Counted from the first letter of the stretch, positions 10,352-21,521 are shown. The stretch: DNA of 34,053 bases from Circinella minor (GCA_016758965.1 JAEPRB010000342.1:1-34053), one strand, 5' to 3'. A program made the numbers and translations. Notes: generated by a model not told the origin, from the letters alone.

Positions 10352-11705
10352 CTAGGTAAATATAAAAGTAATTAAAATTACAATAATTGCAGTCATCATC
10401 AATAATAAAGATGAAATTATCTTTTGATTTGGAGGAGCAGCAGCAGCAGTAGGATCTGTATCTGTTGGCTTTTGATTATTTCCGTTATCCTTTGATGACG
10501 AATCTGGAATCATTTTTTTGTTCATGATATCTAAAGAGAAATAACCAAAATGTTAATTAATTAAAAAAAAAGATATCAATAGTAAAGGTTGTTATAGTTA
10601 TAGTTTATATGTACCTGTTATAGAGCATGGTTTACTTGAACGTTGACATGCTGGAGGAGCTGTGGCCTCGGATGAATTGAAAAATAGGGTTAAGTTTGCT
10701 AATGAAAGTGTTGCATCCTGTGCTGGAGGTAACCCACTGTAGTTTGGATTACCATCTGTCCAATGATTTATAAGGACTCTACCAGGTGCATCAGGAATAT
10801 TTTGATTAATTCGATTTGCTTCTTCACCATCCAAATAGTAAGTAACATCTTCTGGTGTCCAATCAAATCGATATTCATGAAATGCCTATAATATATGCAA
10901 TAATATATATATATATATATATTTAAAAAAAATATTAGCAACCATTTGTATAATCCATTTTTCACCGTTAACTATATATATCTTACAGAAGTTGGATCAA
11001 AAGGCAACGTATGTTTATCGTTCGTTAAATTAGATGCTGAACCATCTTCATTATAAATTTGTGGTTGGACAGAGAAATATGTTTTCCACGGGTTTTGGAT
11101 CCGACTTAACGACTCCATATCGATTTCACATGTATTATTTTTAAAGAAAAAGAAAGCAGCCACAGTACCAGGTTCAGATGATGTTTTCATACTTGCTCTA
11201 AATGTACCATATAAAATATCTTGTCTATATATTACATATGATTAGTAAAATGTATAACATATAATCATTTGCTCATTCTATAATTTGTTTATATATTACA
11301 TATATACCTCCTTGTACCAAAAGATGCTGAAGTAAAACCATCATCATCCGTTTTTTTAACATTTAAATGAATTCCACCATCTTCAATGACTTGAACATTA
11401 TTAGGATCAAAAATACGATCAATTGTATTAACATGTTTAGCAGGTACGGTATAATCCATTACAAGATAATTTTTATCCTTTTGAAGATCGGCACTATAAC
11501 TTGCATAATCAGCGTACCAAATTTCACTCCACACCCGATCATATTCATCCTGAAATCCACAGTCGCACACAACTGGTTCTTGTGCAACAACTGTATTACA
11601 GGATATTTGCATAATGATAATAGATGACAATAAAGTGTAACTTAATTTTATCCATTTTTTTCTTGATGATGCTATTGTTGATGTTGTTATTGTTGTTGTA
11701 AACAT
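10352..11705 (-). CDS. GH16-family glucanase or transglycosylase-like protein, membrane- or GPI-anchored
   Basis: Exons 11705-11308, 11224-10987, 10885-10615 and 10530-10352 give 361 residues. An N-terminal hydrophobic segment (about 18-42, ending near VVA-QEP) acts as signal peptide or anchor. It is followed by a CDCGFQDE start typical of a fungal GH16 subgroup. The GH16 catalytic signature E-x-D-x-E is intact as EIDME (166-170), placing the nucleophile and acid/base in a strand near the middle of the domain. YRFDWTPEDVTYYLDGEE and INHWTDGNPNYSG are further GH16 core segments. A Pro/Thr/Asp-rich stalk and about 22 hydrophobic C-terminal residues ending at the stop suggest a GPI signal or a tail anchor. 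The likely role is cleavage or remodelling of beta-1,3-glucan or a related wall glucan at the cell surface; the substrate is not determined by sequence. All splice sites are GT-AG and the frame closes. Confidence 0.88.
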
Positions 11706-12401
11706 GATTTACTCTTTTTTTTTTTTTTTTTTACTTTGTATACTCTTTATGTATTTGTATATGATTTTCAGGATAGATTAAAATATGAAAGAGAAAAATA
11801 AATAAAAATAAAAAATAAAAAATAACAAACGAAAATTATAAGAGTTTTGTATAGACTTTGTATAGACCATTTTAGGTTGATCGACAAAAAAAACAAACAA
11901 TTTCTTATCTTTTTTTGGTTCCGGAAAATAATTTACTTATTCACCTCGCCTTTAGTGGATTAACAACATTTTTTTTTAAAGAAAAAAAGAAATAAGTAAG
12001 TGATGATGATGAATGATTATGTGGCACGAGGTTTGTTATTAACTGCTTGGTCAGGTTTCTTTAGTGATCAACCCAAATACGTAGGTTTGAAAAGAGCAGA
12101 GAGGCGGGAAAAGAGATAAAATGAAAATCAAAAGGCCACGTAAAGGTGACGAATATACGGGGGGTCGGAGGGGGGACCGACAGGTTCTATTCAGTTGATT
12201 CTATTGGGAAAAAATCAATTGATTGGACCACACGCTTTGAAATCTAACAAGTTGCAAATTGTGTTTGTAAAGCCGCGTCAGCAGTCGTAATCCCCGTTTC
12301 CAAAAACATGGATCTCCGCAATAAAAAAAATAAATAAAAGAAACTATGTATCACTTTTTTAATCTTACTTCTTTTTTTTTATATACCAAAAATAATCAAA
12401 A
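11706..12401. promoter_or_regulatory. Divergent promoter region of the GH16 gene and the 43-residue protein gene
   Basis: A 696-bp spacer between two start codons facing away from each other. Besides A and T runs it contains a conspicuous G-rich palindrome (12164-12181) and a locally GC-richer block (about 12000-12310) that stands out from the usual spacer composition. No coding region was seen. Factor identity cannot be assigned. Confidence 0.55.
12164..12181. promoter_or_regulatory. G-rich palindromic element GTCGG-N8-CCGAC
   Basis: GTCGG (12164-12168) and CCGAC (12177-12181) form an inverted repeat around AGGGGGGA and are preceded by another G run. Spaced CGG/CCG half-sites are the usual target form of fungal Zn2Cys6 regulators, so a binding site in this divergent promoter is plausible, but the assignment is inference. 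Confidence 0.35.
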
Positions 12402-12664
12402 ATGTGTATGCGTACTACTTGTAACAACTGCCAAAAGTTTACCTGGAAGGGTAAGTTATATAATTAAAAAATGAAATTGTTTTTTGATAGTAAAAAAGAA
12501 TATATAAATATAAAAAAAAAAGAGAGAGAGAATTTGTTGTCAACTAATGCATGACGGTCTTTATTATTTTGATATAAATAGGTTGTGGTCAACATATCAA
12601 ACAAGCATTGGCTGGTTTGAAGGAAGACGAAATCTGCAAGTGTGAAAACCCTGACAAGAAATGA
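12402..12664 (+). CDS. Tiny conserved-looking Cys-rich protein (43 residues)
   Basis: Exons 12402-12450 and 12582-12664 with a 131-bp intron (GTAAGT donor, AATAG acceptor) encode 43 residues starting MCMRTTCNNC and ending NPDKK. There are six cysteines. The arrangement MCxxTTCxxCxKxTWxGCGxHI, followed by a short helix-like stretch and CKC, matches a family of very short uncharacterised proteins that I recall from fungi and plants. The paired Cys motifs suggest a small zinc-binding knuckle, which is inference. The first exon is only 49 nt, so it escapes simple ORF searches. It is convergent with prohibitin, 322 bp away. Confidence 0.8.
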
Positions 12665-12986
12665 GAAGAAAGCGCCCTCTTATTTCCACTTCTTATACTT
12701 CTCATTATTTACCTCATTTATCGTTTCTTTGCTTCCTCTTCATAAGTTGTATTGGAATATAAAACAACCAATTATCACACAATATCCATTACTCCATTAC
12801 ATTCTTCTTCCTCTTTAAATAAGAAAAACTTCTCATTCGTTAAATAATAACAATAAACAATAATAAAGAAATTATATATAATAATTTATATTTGTTTTTT
12901 TCATAATGGATGTATTTTATTTACTTTTTATTTGGGAACGGGAGGGGATCAAAATGCCTGAGTTATTATTATTATTTTTTGGCTTT
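12665..12986. other. Convergent 3' spacer before prohibitin
   Basis: A 322-bp region containing the 3' UTRs of the small Cys-rich gene and of prohibitin. It is AT-rich and has ATAATAAA-like stretches near 12846-12868 that could serve in polyadenylation. Nothing else was seen. Confidence 0.5.
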
Positions 12987-14227
12987 TTAAACACCAAGGT
13001 TCAAAAGCATGTTAGTACCATTATCCTTGCCACTAGGCAAATAAGTGACGTTTCGTGAAGCAGCTAATGTAGCAGCAATCTCCTTGGAAGCTTCAATACG
13101 ACGGAAATCAACCAAACCTTCACCAGCCTTTTCCAAAGATTTGCTAATCAAATCAGCAGCAGCGGAATCACCTTCAGCACGAATGACAGCTGCTTGTTGT
13201 TCTTGTTCAGCACGTTCAACAACAAAGCGTGCACGTTCAGCTTCTTGTTGAGCAATTTGCTTTTGTTCAACAGCGTTGGTAAATTCACGACCAAATGTCA
13301 TATGAGTCTAAAACAAAATAGTTTATAATTTTAGTTTCTTTCCTTCTCCCAAATACTCGTGACGGATAACACATGATCAAATGTCCCTATGTGATATAGG
13401 CGCGTACACAATAATTTTTTTTTACCATATATCCATCCAAATAATAAATAAATAAATAAATAAAAGCCACTTACAATAGAAACATCTTCCAATGCAAGGT
13501 TAAAGTCTCTAGCACGCTTATACAATTCTTCACGAATTCTAGCTGAAACAACTTCACGTTGAGTAATCAATTCACTGGCATCGAATTGAGCAACAATAGC
13601 CTTCAAAACTTCGTTACCAATAGATGGCAAAACTCTTTCATCATAATCAAGACCCAAGTTTTGATAAATGACAGGCAATTGCTTGATATCAGGACGGTGC
13701 AATACACGCAAAGTTAAACTAACCATTTGCATATCTATAATAATAGTAATATATCCATATACACATACACACATGGGTCCATATGTTATTATTATAATTA
13801 TTATTTTACTCAAAATATATTACATGTATAATATGTAAACAACCGACAACACCCGACAAAAACATATATTCATTACCTTTAGAACCAGTAGTGGTGGAAA
13901 TGTTACGAGGCTTGGTACGTACATCAAAAAGAACGGCACGTTGTAACCAAGGAACTAAAAAGTGAGTACCTTCACCTGTTGAAGTTTGCTTAACACCTTG
14001 AACACGATCGAAAATGACAGCACGGTAACCACCTTGGACTATAATATATTATTTATTTATTATTAAATTTTAAATCGATCAAGTACCAACAAAATAAAAG
14101 CTAATGATTATTCTTGAATGAATTTATAGAAATATTAATTACCATCGTACATGGCAGCTTGAGCACCACCTACTGCTAAACCAACAGGAATAGCATACTT
14201 TGCAATCTTTTGAAGCACGGCGGCCAT
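12987..14227 (-). CDS. PHB1: Prohibitin 1 (inner mitochondrial membrane ring subunit)
   Basis: Exons 14227-14143, 14038-13877, 13734-13475 and 13307-12987 give 275 residues, the usual PHB1 length. The N-terminal segment (about 8-28, [10 protein letters not shown]...) is the membrane anchor of the family. The SPFH/PHB domain follows: [66 protein letters not shown] and [14 protein letters not shown] long coiled coil comes after it (roughly 180-235, rich in EQ/ERA repeats) and the protein ends LNLGV. PHB1 and PHB2 form ring assemblies in the inner mitochondrial membrane that chaperone membrane proteins and hold m-AAA proteases. PHB2 is not in this window. Introns are 104, 142 and 167 bp; the third carries an (AAAT)n run. 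Confidence 0.97.
13441..13464. repeat. (AAAT)n simple repeat in a PHB1 intron
   Basis: Tandem AAAT units lie inside the third intron of prohibitin (13474-13308). No other function is suggested. Confidence 0.85.
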
Positions 14228-15776
14228 TATTATTTATTGTTGTTGTTGTTTGCTCAACAAGAAACTGTGTGGGAAAAGTATTGTTATCACAGATGTGCGG
14301 AATTTAATCACTCAGCCTTTCTTTCCCGCAGCGCCACTTACACGCTTTTTTTTTTTTGACAGCCAAAAAAAAAAAAAATTGTTGTCAATGAAAATTACTT
14401 GGATAAATCATTGACCATAATCTCTACCCACCAAGCTATGAATCGTCTCATTAACTCTTCTAAGCTTTAACTAATTATTAGACAGATATTTATAATAACT
14501 ATTAATCATAAAGCAAGTCATTCTTTCAACAATCAATCGCAATAATCACAGCAGATAATATATTATACTATAATATTTAGTGTTCAAATGCCTTATGCTA
14601 CTTCTTTGTACGTTCTACTTTCAAAGATTGAAGTTGTATTTACAATATCAACTTATACTACACACTCTTTTTTTATTTACGCACCTACTGTATTTTCTTG
14701 ATTGACTCGGCCGCAAGTCTGCTCCGCGAATATAGTTTATAACGTTTAATTATACTGTTCTACACATTATCATACAAGTGAGAGTTTTTTTTTTCTTTGT
14801 CTTTTCTTGAGGCTATACGATATCTTTCACTGTTATTGTTTTTCTACCTCTCTTTATAAAAAAAATTACATATTTGCAACTTATTACTCAAATTAACAGT
14901 ATCATATAATTGATAATGTATGTAGCGTAGCTAATCCTTTCTTTTTAATATGTTGAACTATATCTTTGAAATCTGAGGCGCATGTAGAAGAGTAAAATTT
15001 ACTATGGCAGCAATATTAAGAATGCAATGACAAATAGAAAGTGGTTTTGGAAAGTAATTGTCTTGCCCTTGTACTATTTATAATAGTTGTCATATTTCAA
15101 GTGAAAAAAGTAGGCACCAAACACCTAAAAAAAAGCTTTCTTTTTTTCAGCTAGAAACCTTTTTAGTAAAATGATAAAGTATAAAGTATTACACTGTTCT
15201 GAAGAAAAAAAGCAAAAAAAAAAAAAAAATTATCAACATTCCAACAGATGATACAAAAGCATGTAACGTTTTAAATCACATATAATAGTTTTTTTTATCA
15301 ATTATCAACAACACCTTATCATATTCCTTTATTAATGACCAAAAGACGTCTGGAATGAGGAACAGACATTATCGATAAAGAATCAAAAGAAATTATTGCT
15401 TTTATACCATAATGTCAGTTAAATAAAAAAAAATTCTAAGCCCATGGTTTGAAATAAGTATTATTAGAAGAATATTGAACACACTTCTTATAGTAATCAT
15501 TATAAGCAATCAAATGACATTAACAAACATTTAGAAACTATAGACTGATATGTTTAAATATAAATAGTAATTTTTTAAAACATGTCTACAAGGGGAAAAA
15601 AAAGTATTATTATTATTTTTTTCAATTTAACAATTCATTTTGTTAATCTTTCGAGCGAACACCATGGGTATATTATTAAACAGCTGGCAATTGGTATGCT
15701 GTATAATATTTCTTAATATTACTATTACCTCTGTCTTCAGTACAATAATAGCTACTTTATTATCTTGAAAATGTGT
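14228..15776. other. AT-rich spacer: PHB1 5' flank and Rho-like 3' flank
   Basis: This 1.5-kb stretch holds the PHB1 promoter at its left end. Just upstream of the start codon there is a TTG-repeat leader complement at about 14235-14250, then a GC-richer patch at about 14320-14345. The rest is AT-rich with A and T runs. No ORF, tRNA or snRNA-like structure was recognised. Confidence 0.55.
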
Positions 15777-16935
15777 TTATATTAAAACACACCCCGTATG
15801 TCTTCCTTTTTCGCAGTATTTTAGTTTCACTATTATAAATGGTAAGAAGAGGTTAATTACACAAATAACTTTCTATATATATATAAACACATAAATAAAA
15901 TTTATTTTTAAAATACTGGTTTTTTGTTATTTTCATACCAGACAAAGCGACCTGTGCGATTTGTTTAACACAATTTATAATGTCACGATTCTCTACTGCT
16001 GAACATTCCAGATAATGTAAGGCATTTATTTCTTTGGCTAGTTTAAGTCCCTAAATATACAATATTATCATATGGCATAAGTATTAATCGTCTACTTTCC
16101 AAGAGAAAGAAACAGAGAGTAGGCAGGTCGAAGGAAAAGTACGAGTAATATATAGCTTGCCTCTTCATATGAGACTAGATTTAATTTGGATCCCTGTTCC
16201 AAATTATTCCTCATATCACATTTAAGAGCTAGTAGAACAAATGTATTTTCTGAAAGATAATGCAACATTTCTGGTGCCCATTTGTCCCGAACACTATCAA
16301 ATGAACTTCGACTGTCTATCGAAAAACAAATCACTGATGCATGCATTCCAGCATATGACAATGGTCGTAGTCTTTCATAATCTTCTGTTCCTGCTATATA
16401 ATTACATTTAAAATATATACGTAATACATGAGCATATGAATTAAATTATTACTGTATACTGCTATAGTGATAAATCTAGTATAACAGTAACGCTGCTAAT
16501 AAATGGTATGATTTTTCTTCAAAAAAAATCGATATTTTTACTTACAACCTGGTATATCCCATAAATCTAATTCAAGCTGGTTATTCACGTTAACAGTATA
16601 AACAGAATTATCAACGGTAGTGGATGCTTTTCCCTAAATAATAGTTATGTGATTATGGTGAGCTGAAAAGAAACGTTCGGTAAAAAAAAAATCACAATAG
16701 TAACCATATATCATAAATAATTTACAGGAGATGGATAACCTTGACGAATGGCATCCAACAAAGACGATTTTCCTTAAAGAATAAAATATAAAAAAGTTTA
16801 ATATAACTAATTAATAAGCTTATTATAGTCTAAACTTGTACAATATATAATACCTGTTCCACTGTCTCCAACAACAACAACTTTTCTCTTCTTTGGAGTC
16901 GTCTTTGAACTGTAGTGGTCGTGGTAGATTGACAT
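15777..16935 (-). CDS. Atypical Rho-family small GTPase (predicted GTPase-deficient), CaaX-ended
   Basis: Exons 16935-16854, 16772-16726, 16633-16546, 16393-16161, 16050-15939 and 15829-15777 give 204 residues. Rho family features are the P-loop GDSGTGKS (23-30), the LRPLSY motif after switch II, LKCDMR as the base-recognition motif, YLECSA, and a C-terminal CVLI geranylgeranylation box after a basic/Cys stretch. Two hallmark residues are altered. The glycine equivalent to Ras Gly12 is Ser25. Switch II reads WDIPGSGTEDY (68-78) instead of WDTAGQEDY, so the catalytic Gln is lost and two residues are inserted. The effector loop (STTVDN) also differs from PTVFENY of typical Rho. The intron between exons 4 and 5 has a GC donor. 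The last acceptor was chosen because it yields a CaaX box; an earlier acceptor would end in YLCN. Position in the Rho tree is not determined. Confidence 0.85.
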
Positions 16936-17956
16936 TACAATTTTTATCTGTATTGTTATATTTTGAACTTTAGCTTAATATCAGAACCTATTTATAATTT
17001 ATTATTTAAAATAAGTAGAAGAAAAAAAAAAGACTAACATGAAGAAGAAACAGAAGAAAAGAAAAGGTACAATATAGAAAGAAGAGAGAAAGAATAAAAA
17101 AAAAGGCGGGCTGGGCCAGGTGAAATAAGCAATGAAAACTTTATTTGGTTACACAAAAGAAGTATAGATTCCGCTTTCGCGGCAAAGATATCTCTTTAAC
17201 CTGGATAAGTAAGACAAAAAAATGTAAATAGTACTAATACAGACAAAGATAATAATATAATTATATAATGAAATGTCCTTTATTAGTTTTTCTTTCTTTC
17301 AAAAGATACTATATATAAAAATACTTATTGTTAAGAATAGAGCGAGAAATGGTAGCAATGGCTAATGAAATTAGTGCTTTGATGTAGTGCTACACTTTTT
17401 TGACAACTACGAAGAAATTATCATCTAATAACCCGACATATCCCTAAATCACAAAGAAGTTCTCTTGTTTGAATTTTCGTCTTTTCTATGTTTAGCAAAA
17501 ATATTTGATTGGTATCCAATGAATTTTCTCCAGTATACACAAGCTTGGTAATATATTTTCAGCTATCACGTCGATGCATTATTTTGATTAGTACAACACT
17601 GAATAAAAATATAATTGAACAGATCGAATAAAGCTAAAAATGAACTTTCTTTGACATATTAACTTCTTTTTTTTTTTTTTGTATTATTATTTTAAAACTT
17701 TAAATTATAGCTTATCTGTTACCATGTACACATTTATTACTATGATAATGTTTTCAGGTTGTTAATTGATAATTCCCATGATTCAATGGTTTGCTTCATA
17801 ATTTTAAAAGCTATTTACGGTGCTTAAATAGGAAATAGTATTCCCAAAAGTGAAAGCGCAGCGAAAAAAAATTCTGGATAAGGGTGTCAAAAAAAAAATC
17901 TGCCTTTTTTTTTCTTCTTCTTTTATTACTATACTTGTCAACTAGTTAAACCAAAA
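16936..17956. promoter_or_regulatory. Divergent spacer between the Rho-like gene and the SLF2/Nse6-like gene
   Basis: A 1-kb AT-rich region with both start codons facing outwards, so it contains two promoters. The left part next to the Rho gene is purine-rich on the + strand (17020-17100); the right part next to the other gene has T/C runs (17907-17925). A GCTTTCGCGGC patch near 17173 is the only GC-rich spot. No RNA gene was recognised. Confidence 0.5.
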
Positions 17957-20900
17957 ATGTCGTTACAAATACCGGCAAGAAGAAGTAGACGTATTCAACA
18001 TAGAGACGAAAATGTAGAACAACCAGAACAACCTATTGAAACCACTTTTCCAACCATTCCAACAAAACAAAAACCATTACAATCACTAGTGCTTAATAAG
18101 CGACGACGTATTGGAAATCGTGAAAGAGATCTTGAATTGGAAGCAGTACGTTCTTTTTGTTTGTTATTTTTTGCAAAATTTCTTTTTTTTTAAAAAAAAA
18201 AAATACAGAGCAAACAATAGAGTATTACCTATAGATATTAATATTTTGGGAGAAAAAATTGGAAATGTGGTACATGTAGGCTTTTGCAGCATTAAGCGAA
18301 GAAAAGTCATTAGACGAACTTGAATTTGATAACGAGTTTATAAAAAAGAAAGAAAAAAAACCAGTTGAACCACCTAATCTCGACTATCTTGACGAACAAA
18401 CATTACTAGAAGAAGAAGTAGAAAACGATGAAAAAGAATCGGAAAGTGATAATGAACAATTTTCACTAGAGGAAGGTGCAAAGCATGCACGCGAGTTTTT
18501 AGAAGAAGATTTATCCGCAAAGGTTATAAAGGTTATTATTATTTTTCTCCTCTTTTGTTTCTTTGTTCCTGTTTATACCTTTGGGCGAAGCAGGCGCCGA
18601 CACGGTACCGAGAGCACACTATATGTACACGCAATCACCAATAAAACCTTAAAATACTAACAAAAGGAAAACATTTTATATAGGCTATCACGGATTTAGA
18701 CGAAAGTACACGTAAAACCAACACCTACAAACGATTTTTTAAAAAGAAATGCACAGTCAGTTTTATTTTATTTGATGCAAAATACAAAAAAGTAAAGGAA
18801 AATTTAGTAATTAACTTGTGGATTATATAGTTACCAGATCCTTTGTTATTAGAAGATGGGTTATCAGGTGCAGATACTGAAAAGGAGAATTATATATTTG
18901 AATTATCAACAAGTAAGGAAGAATCTATCTACATAATATGTTTTTAGGAATGGTGTAAAAGAGAATGAGAGATAAAGTATATTGGTTTTATAACTCATGT
19001 TCTTTTTGGGGGAATGATATTATTATTAGCATATGAAGGTCGAAAATTCTTGCTTAGTTCTGGTGCTTTATTGCATTGGCATAGAAAAAATTGGCCATGT
19101 CCGCATGCTGTATACCAATGGCTCTTTCAAATAGGTGAGTTTTTGTTATACATGCAACCTGTCTCCAATAAAAATGGCGAAAAAGTGAATTATTCATATA
19201 ATTTTCAAATTTATAGTTGCATTTGAGAGAGATAAATTTGTATCCAGGCATGCCTATACCACCCTCAAATCATTATGGACAAATATTGTAAGTGGATACA
19301 ATACAGTAGATACGTGAAAGAAGGGGAATATACACTAGACTATGTGTGTATGGCTGTGGAGGGAAAAGCGTGGAAGAAGAAAAGAAAACTTAATGTTTTA
19401 TTCTGTTTGATTCTTCAATTAGGGAGCTGAACGCGTACCTTATCAAAAACCAACGCTAGGACGACGTAACCTCAATAGATATATTGATATAGCATCTTTT
19501 AGACATATCTTAACAAGTTATGGTGCTGTCAAATCAGAATTAGATGATTCCAGTACTGAAGATGCTGTGACACAAATGTCAGAAGATTGGTCAGATAACG
19601 TTACTGGTGAACAACATATACCCCTAGAACAATTTTCATCAGTTTTACGTTTATTTGGATTTTCTATTCGTTCATGGTAAGAACAAAAAAAAATTAGAAA
19701 TGGCTTTTTGACTTTTATTTGTCAAAGAATGGTATATTAATCATAGATATATATCTGTTGTATATACATAGGCCTGAAGCTTATACATTGAGTGACATCA
19801 AATATATTATTCGTATCTTGTTACAAATTCGATTGGATCGAGTGGGTGATTTTATTGCAAGAGATATCGAAAATGCTATTGAATCCACAATATCCGCACT
19901 AAATGAAGAAACATGGAAAGCTGAGGTGAGCAGAAGCATAATGGATGGAAAACAGACTAGTTTTGTTTTTATGCAAATTAAGAAACTTGACAATTCTCTA
20001 CTTTTTTTATATACATACACTCAAATAGTTACGAGAACTTGCAGCAAATATTACCAATCGATTCTCAACCCCTTTATCACAAACACAAATCACCAAAACA
20101 TTGAAACCTACTTATGAACGATGCTCATATCTTAAACGTATGGTTGCGCTTTCATCATTAAATCTTGCTTTGGAAATCGCTTTATCTAAAGTTAAACCTG
20201 AAATTTCGGAGAAGCAACCACAACAACAAGAACAACAACCCGACACTCAATCAGAACAACAATCAATCGTATCAGCATCAGCATCAGCATCAGCATCAGC
20301 ATCAGCATCAGCATCAGCATCTAATATTATTACTGCATCTAGAGTTATTAGGGCTCCCGGTGACTCACCTTCTTCATCATCAAATTATACAACACCGGAT
20401 ACTTCACCTGCACGTGGAGATAGTATTACAGATTTTAAATCAGTAGAGGAAAGCCAGAACAACGTTCTTAATGGCAGTATAGATATGGATATGGACACAG
20501 TCAATATTAATAATAAGGATGGTATGATAATGTCAAGACAAGCTTCATTCCTATCTGATGCTATGTCACTTGAGGAAGAATACGGGTCTGTGGCTAGTCA
20601 TTTGGAATTAACGCCACTTAACGGTAATAATGACACTAATAATAACAATAATGGATCATTACTATCATCAGTATTAGCATCATCATCACCAGCACCATCT
20701 TCTGTGTTATCGAAAACGACTATTACCAATATAGTAGAACACCAACAGCAACAACAACAACAACAACAACAGACGACAATGAATACACCTGCACCGACAC
20801 CTACACCTCCACCTCCGATTTATGCACAAATTCCTTCGGATAAAAACGTCTTGGGACAAATCTTGAATATAATTCAAAATAAGCATAGTATATTCAAGAG

Positions 20901-21521
20901 TCGTGATCCAAATTTGAATTATGATGACGTATTAAATCAGGCGACGTTGCTAGCTGAATCCATTGGTGCGAATGAGGCTGAAATGTTCAAGGAGAAGGTA
21001 ACAAAGGATAGAGTTAAATTTTGTTACACACACATGCACACGCACATATACCGATATATATATATACGTTTCTTCAGGTTAAATGATGTTATTAACACCA
21101 AAAAAATTGATACTTGTTACAGCTTATAATAGGGAAAATTATTACAGAATTACAACAATTAAATCGAAGGATAGGTAAATATTATATATGTATATATATT
21201 CAGAGGAGTGTAGGTGGTGACTTGGTTTAGAAATTGATTACACGTGATGAGAATAAGAAAAGATATTGACATTTGCTAAACTTTAATTTTCTTTTTATTA
21301 GGTGGTGGTCTTGGATCTTACGCAAGAAGCAAGGTAAGGTTTTTTTTTTTATCTGTGAGAAAAAAAAAACAGAATAATAAGCTTAATTCTTCTCACGTTG
21401 ATATTTTTGTGAAATATATATATATATATAGGCAAATGAAGCTGTACAAAGACTTTGGAGTCGGTTAGCATATATGAAAGGCAGAGATGAGACAATGGGA
21501 TATGAAGATCATGTTGCTTGA
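17957..21521 (+). CDS. SLF2/Nse6-like protein (candidate SMC5/6-complex loading factor)
   Basis: Proposed exons: 17957-18145, 18280-18522, 18684-18755, 18831-18912, 19030-19134, 19217-19287, 19423-19676, 19772-19925, 20029-20997, 21123-21174, 21302-21333 and 21432-21521, giving 770 residues. The N-terminus is basic (PARRSRRIQHR, NKRRRIGNRER), then an acidic Glu/Asp-rich region. A helical domain with LPDPLLLED, LLSSGALLHWHRKNWPCP, AVYQWLFQIVAFERDKFVS and FRHILTSYGAV resembles, from memory, the CANIN domain of SLF2/FAM178, which works with SMC5/6. A low-complexity insertion (about 440-660) carries (Ser-Ala)n, Asn-rich and Gln10 tracts. A conserved-looking C-terminal segment follows, including ITELQQLNRRIGGGLGS and EAVQRLWSRLAYM. 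Exon 2 may instead end at 18531, adding three residues. The architecture is clear, the function is tentative. Expected role: DNA repair, nuclear. Confidence 0.55.
20272..20321 (+). repeat. In-frame (TCAGCA)n hexanucleotide repeat encoding (Ser-Ala)n
   Basis: About eight perfect TCAGCA units in exon 9 of the SLF2/Nse6-like gene encode alternating Ser and Ala. The tract sits in the predicted disordered insertion, so length changes by multiples of six would be tolerated in frame. Confidence 0.95.
20743..20772 (+). repeat. In-frame CAA/CAG tract encoding Gln10
   Basis: Ten glutamine codons, mostly CAA with a CAG near each end, lie in the same disordered insertion, followed by a Pro/Thr-rich stretch. 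Confidence 0.95.

Noticed and set aside
18756..18830. Later donor (about 18792) for exon 3 of the SLF2/Nse6-like gene
   Set aside because: It would leave an intron of 39 nt, too short for efficient splicing; the GTCAGT donor at 18756 gives a 75-nt intron in the same frame.
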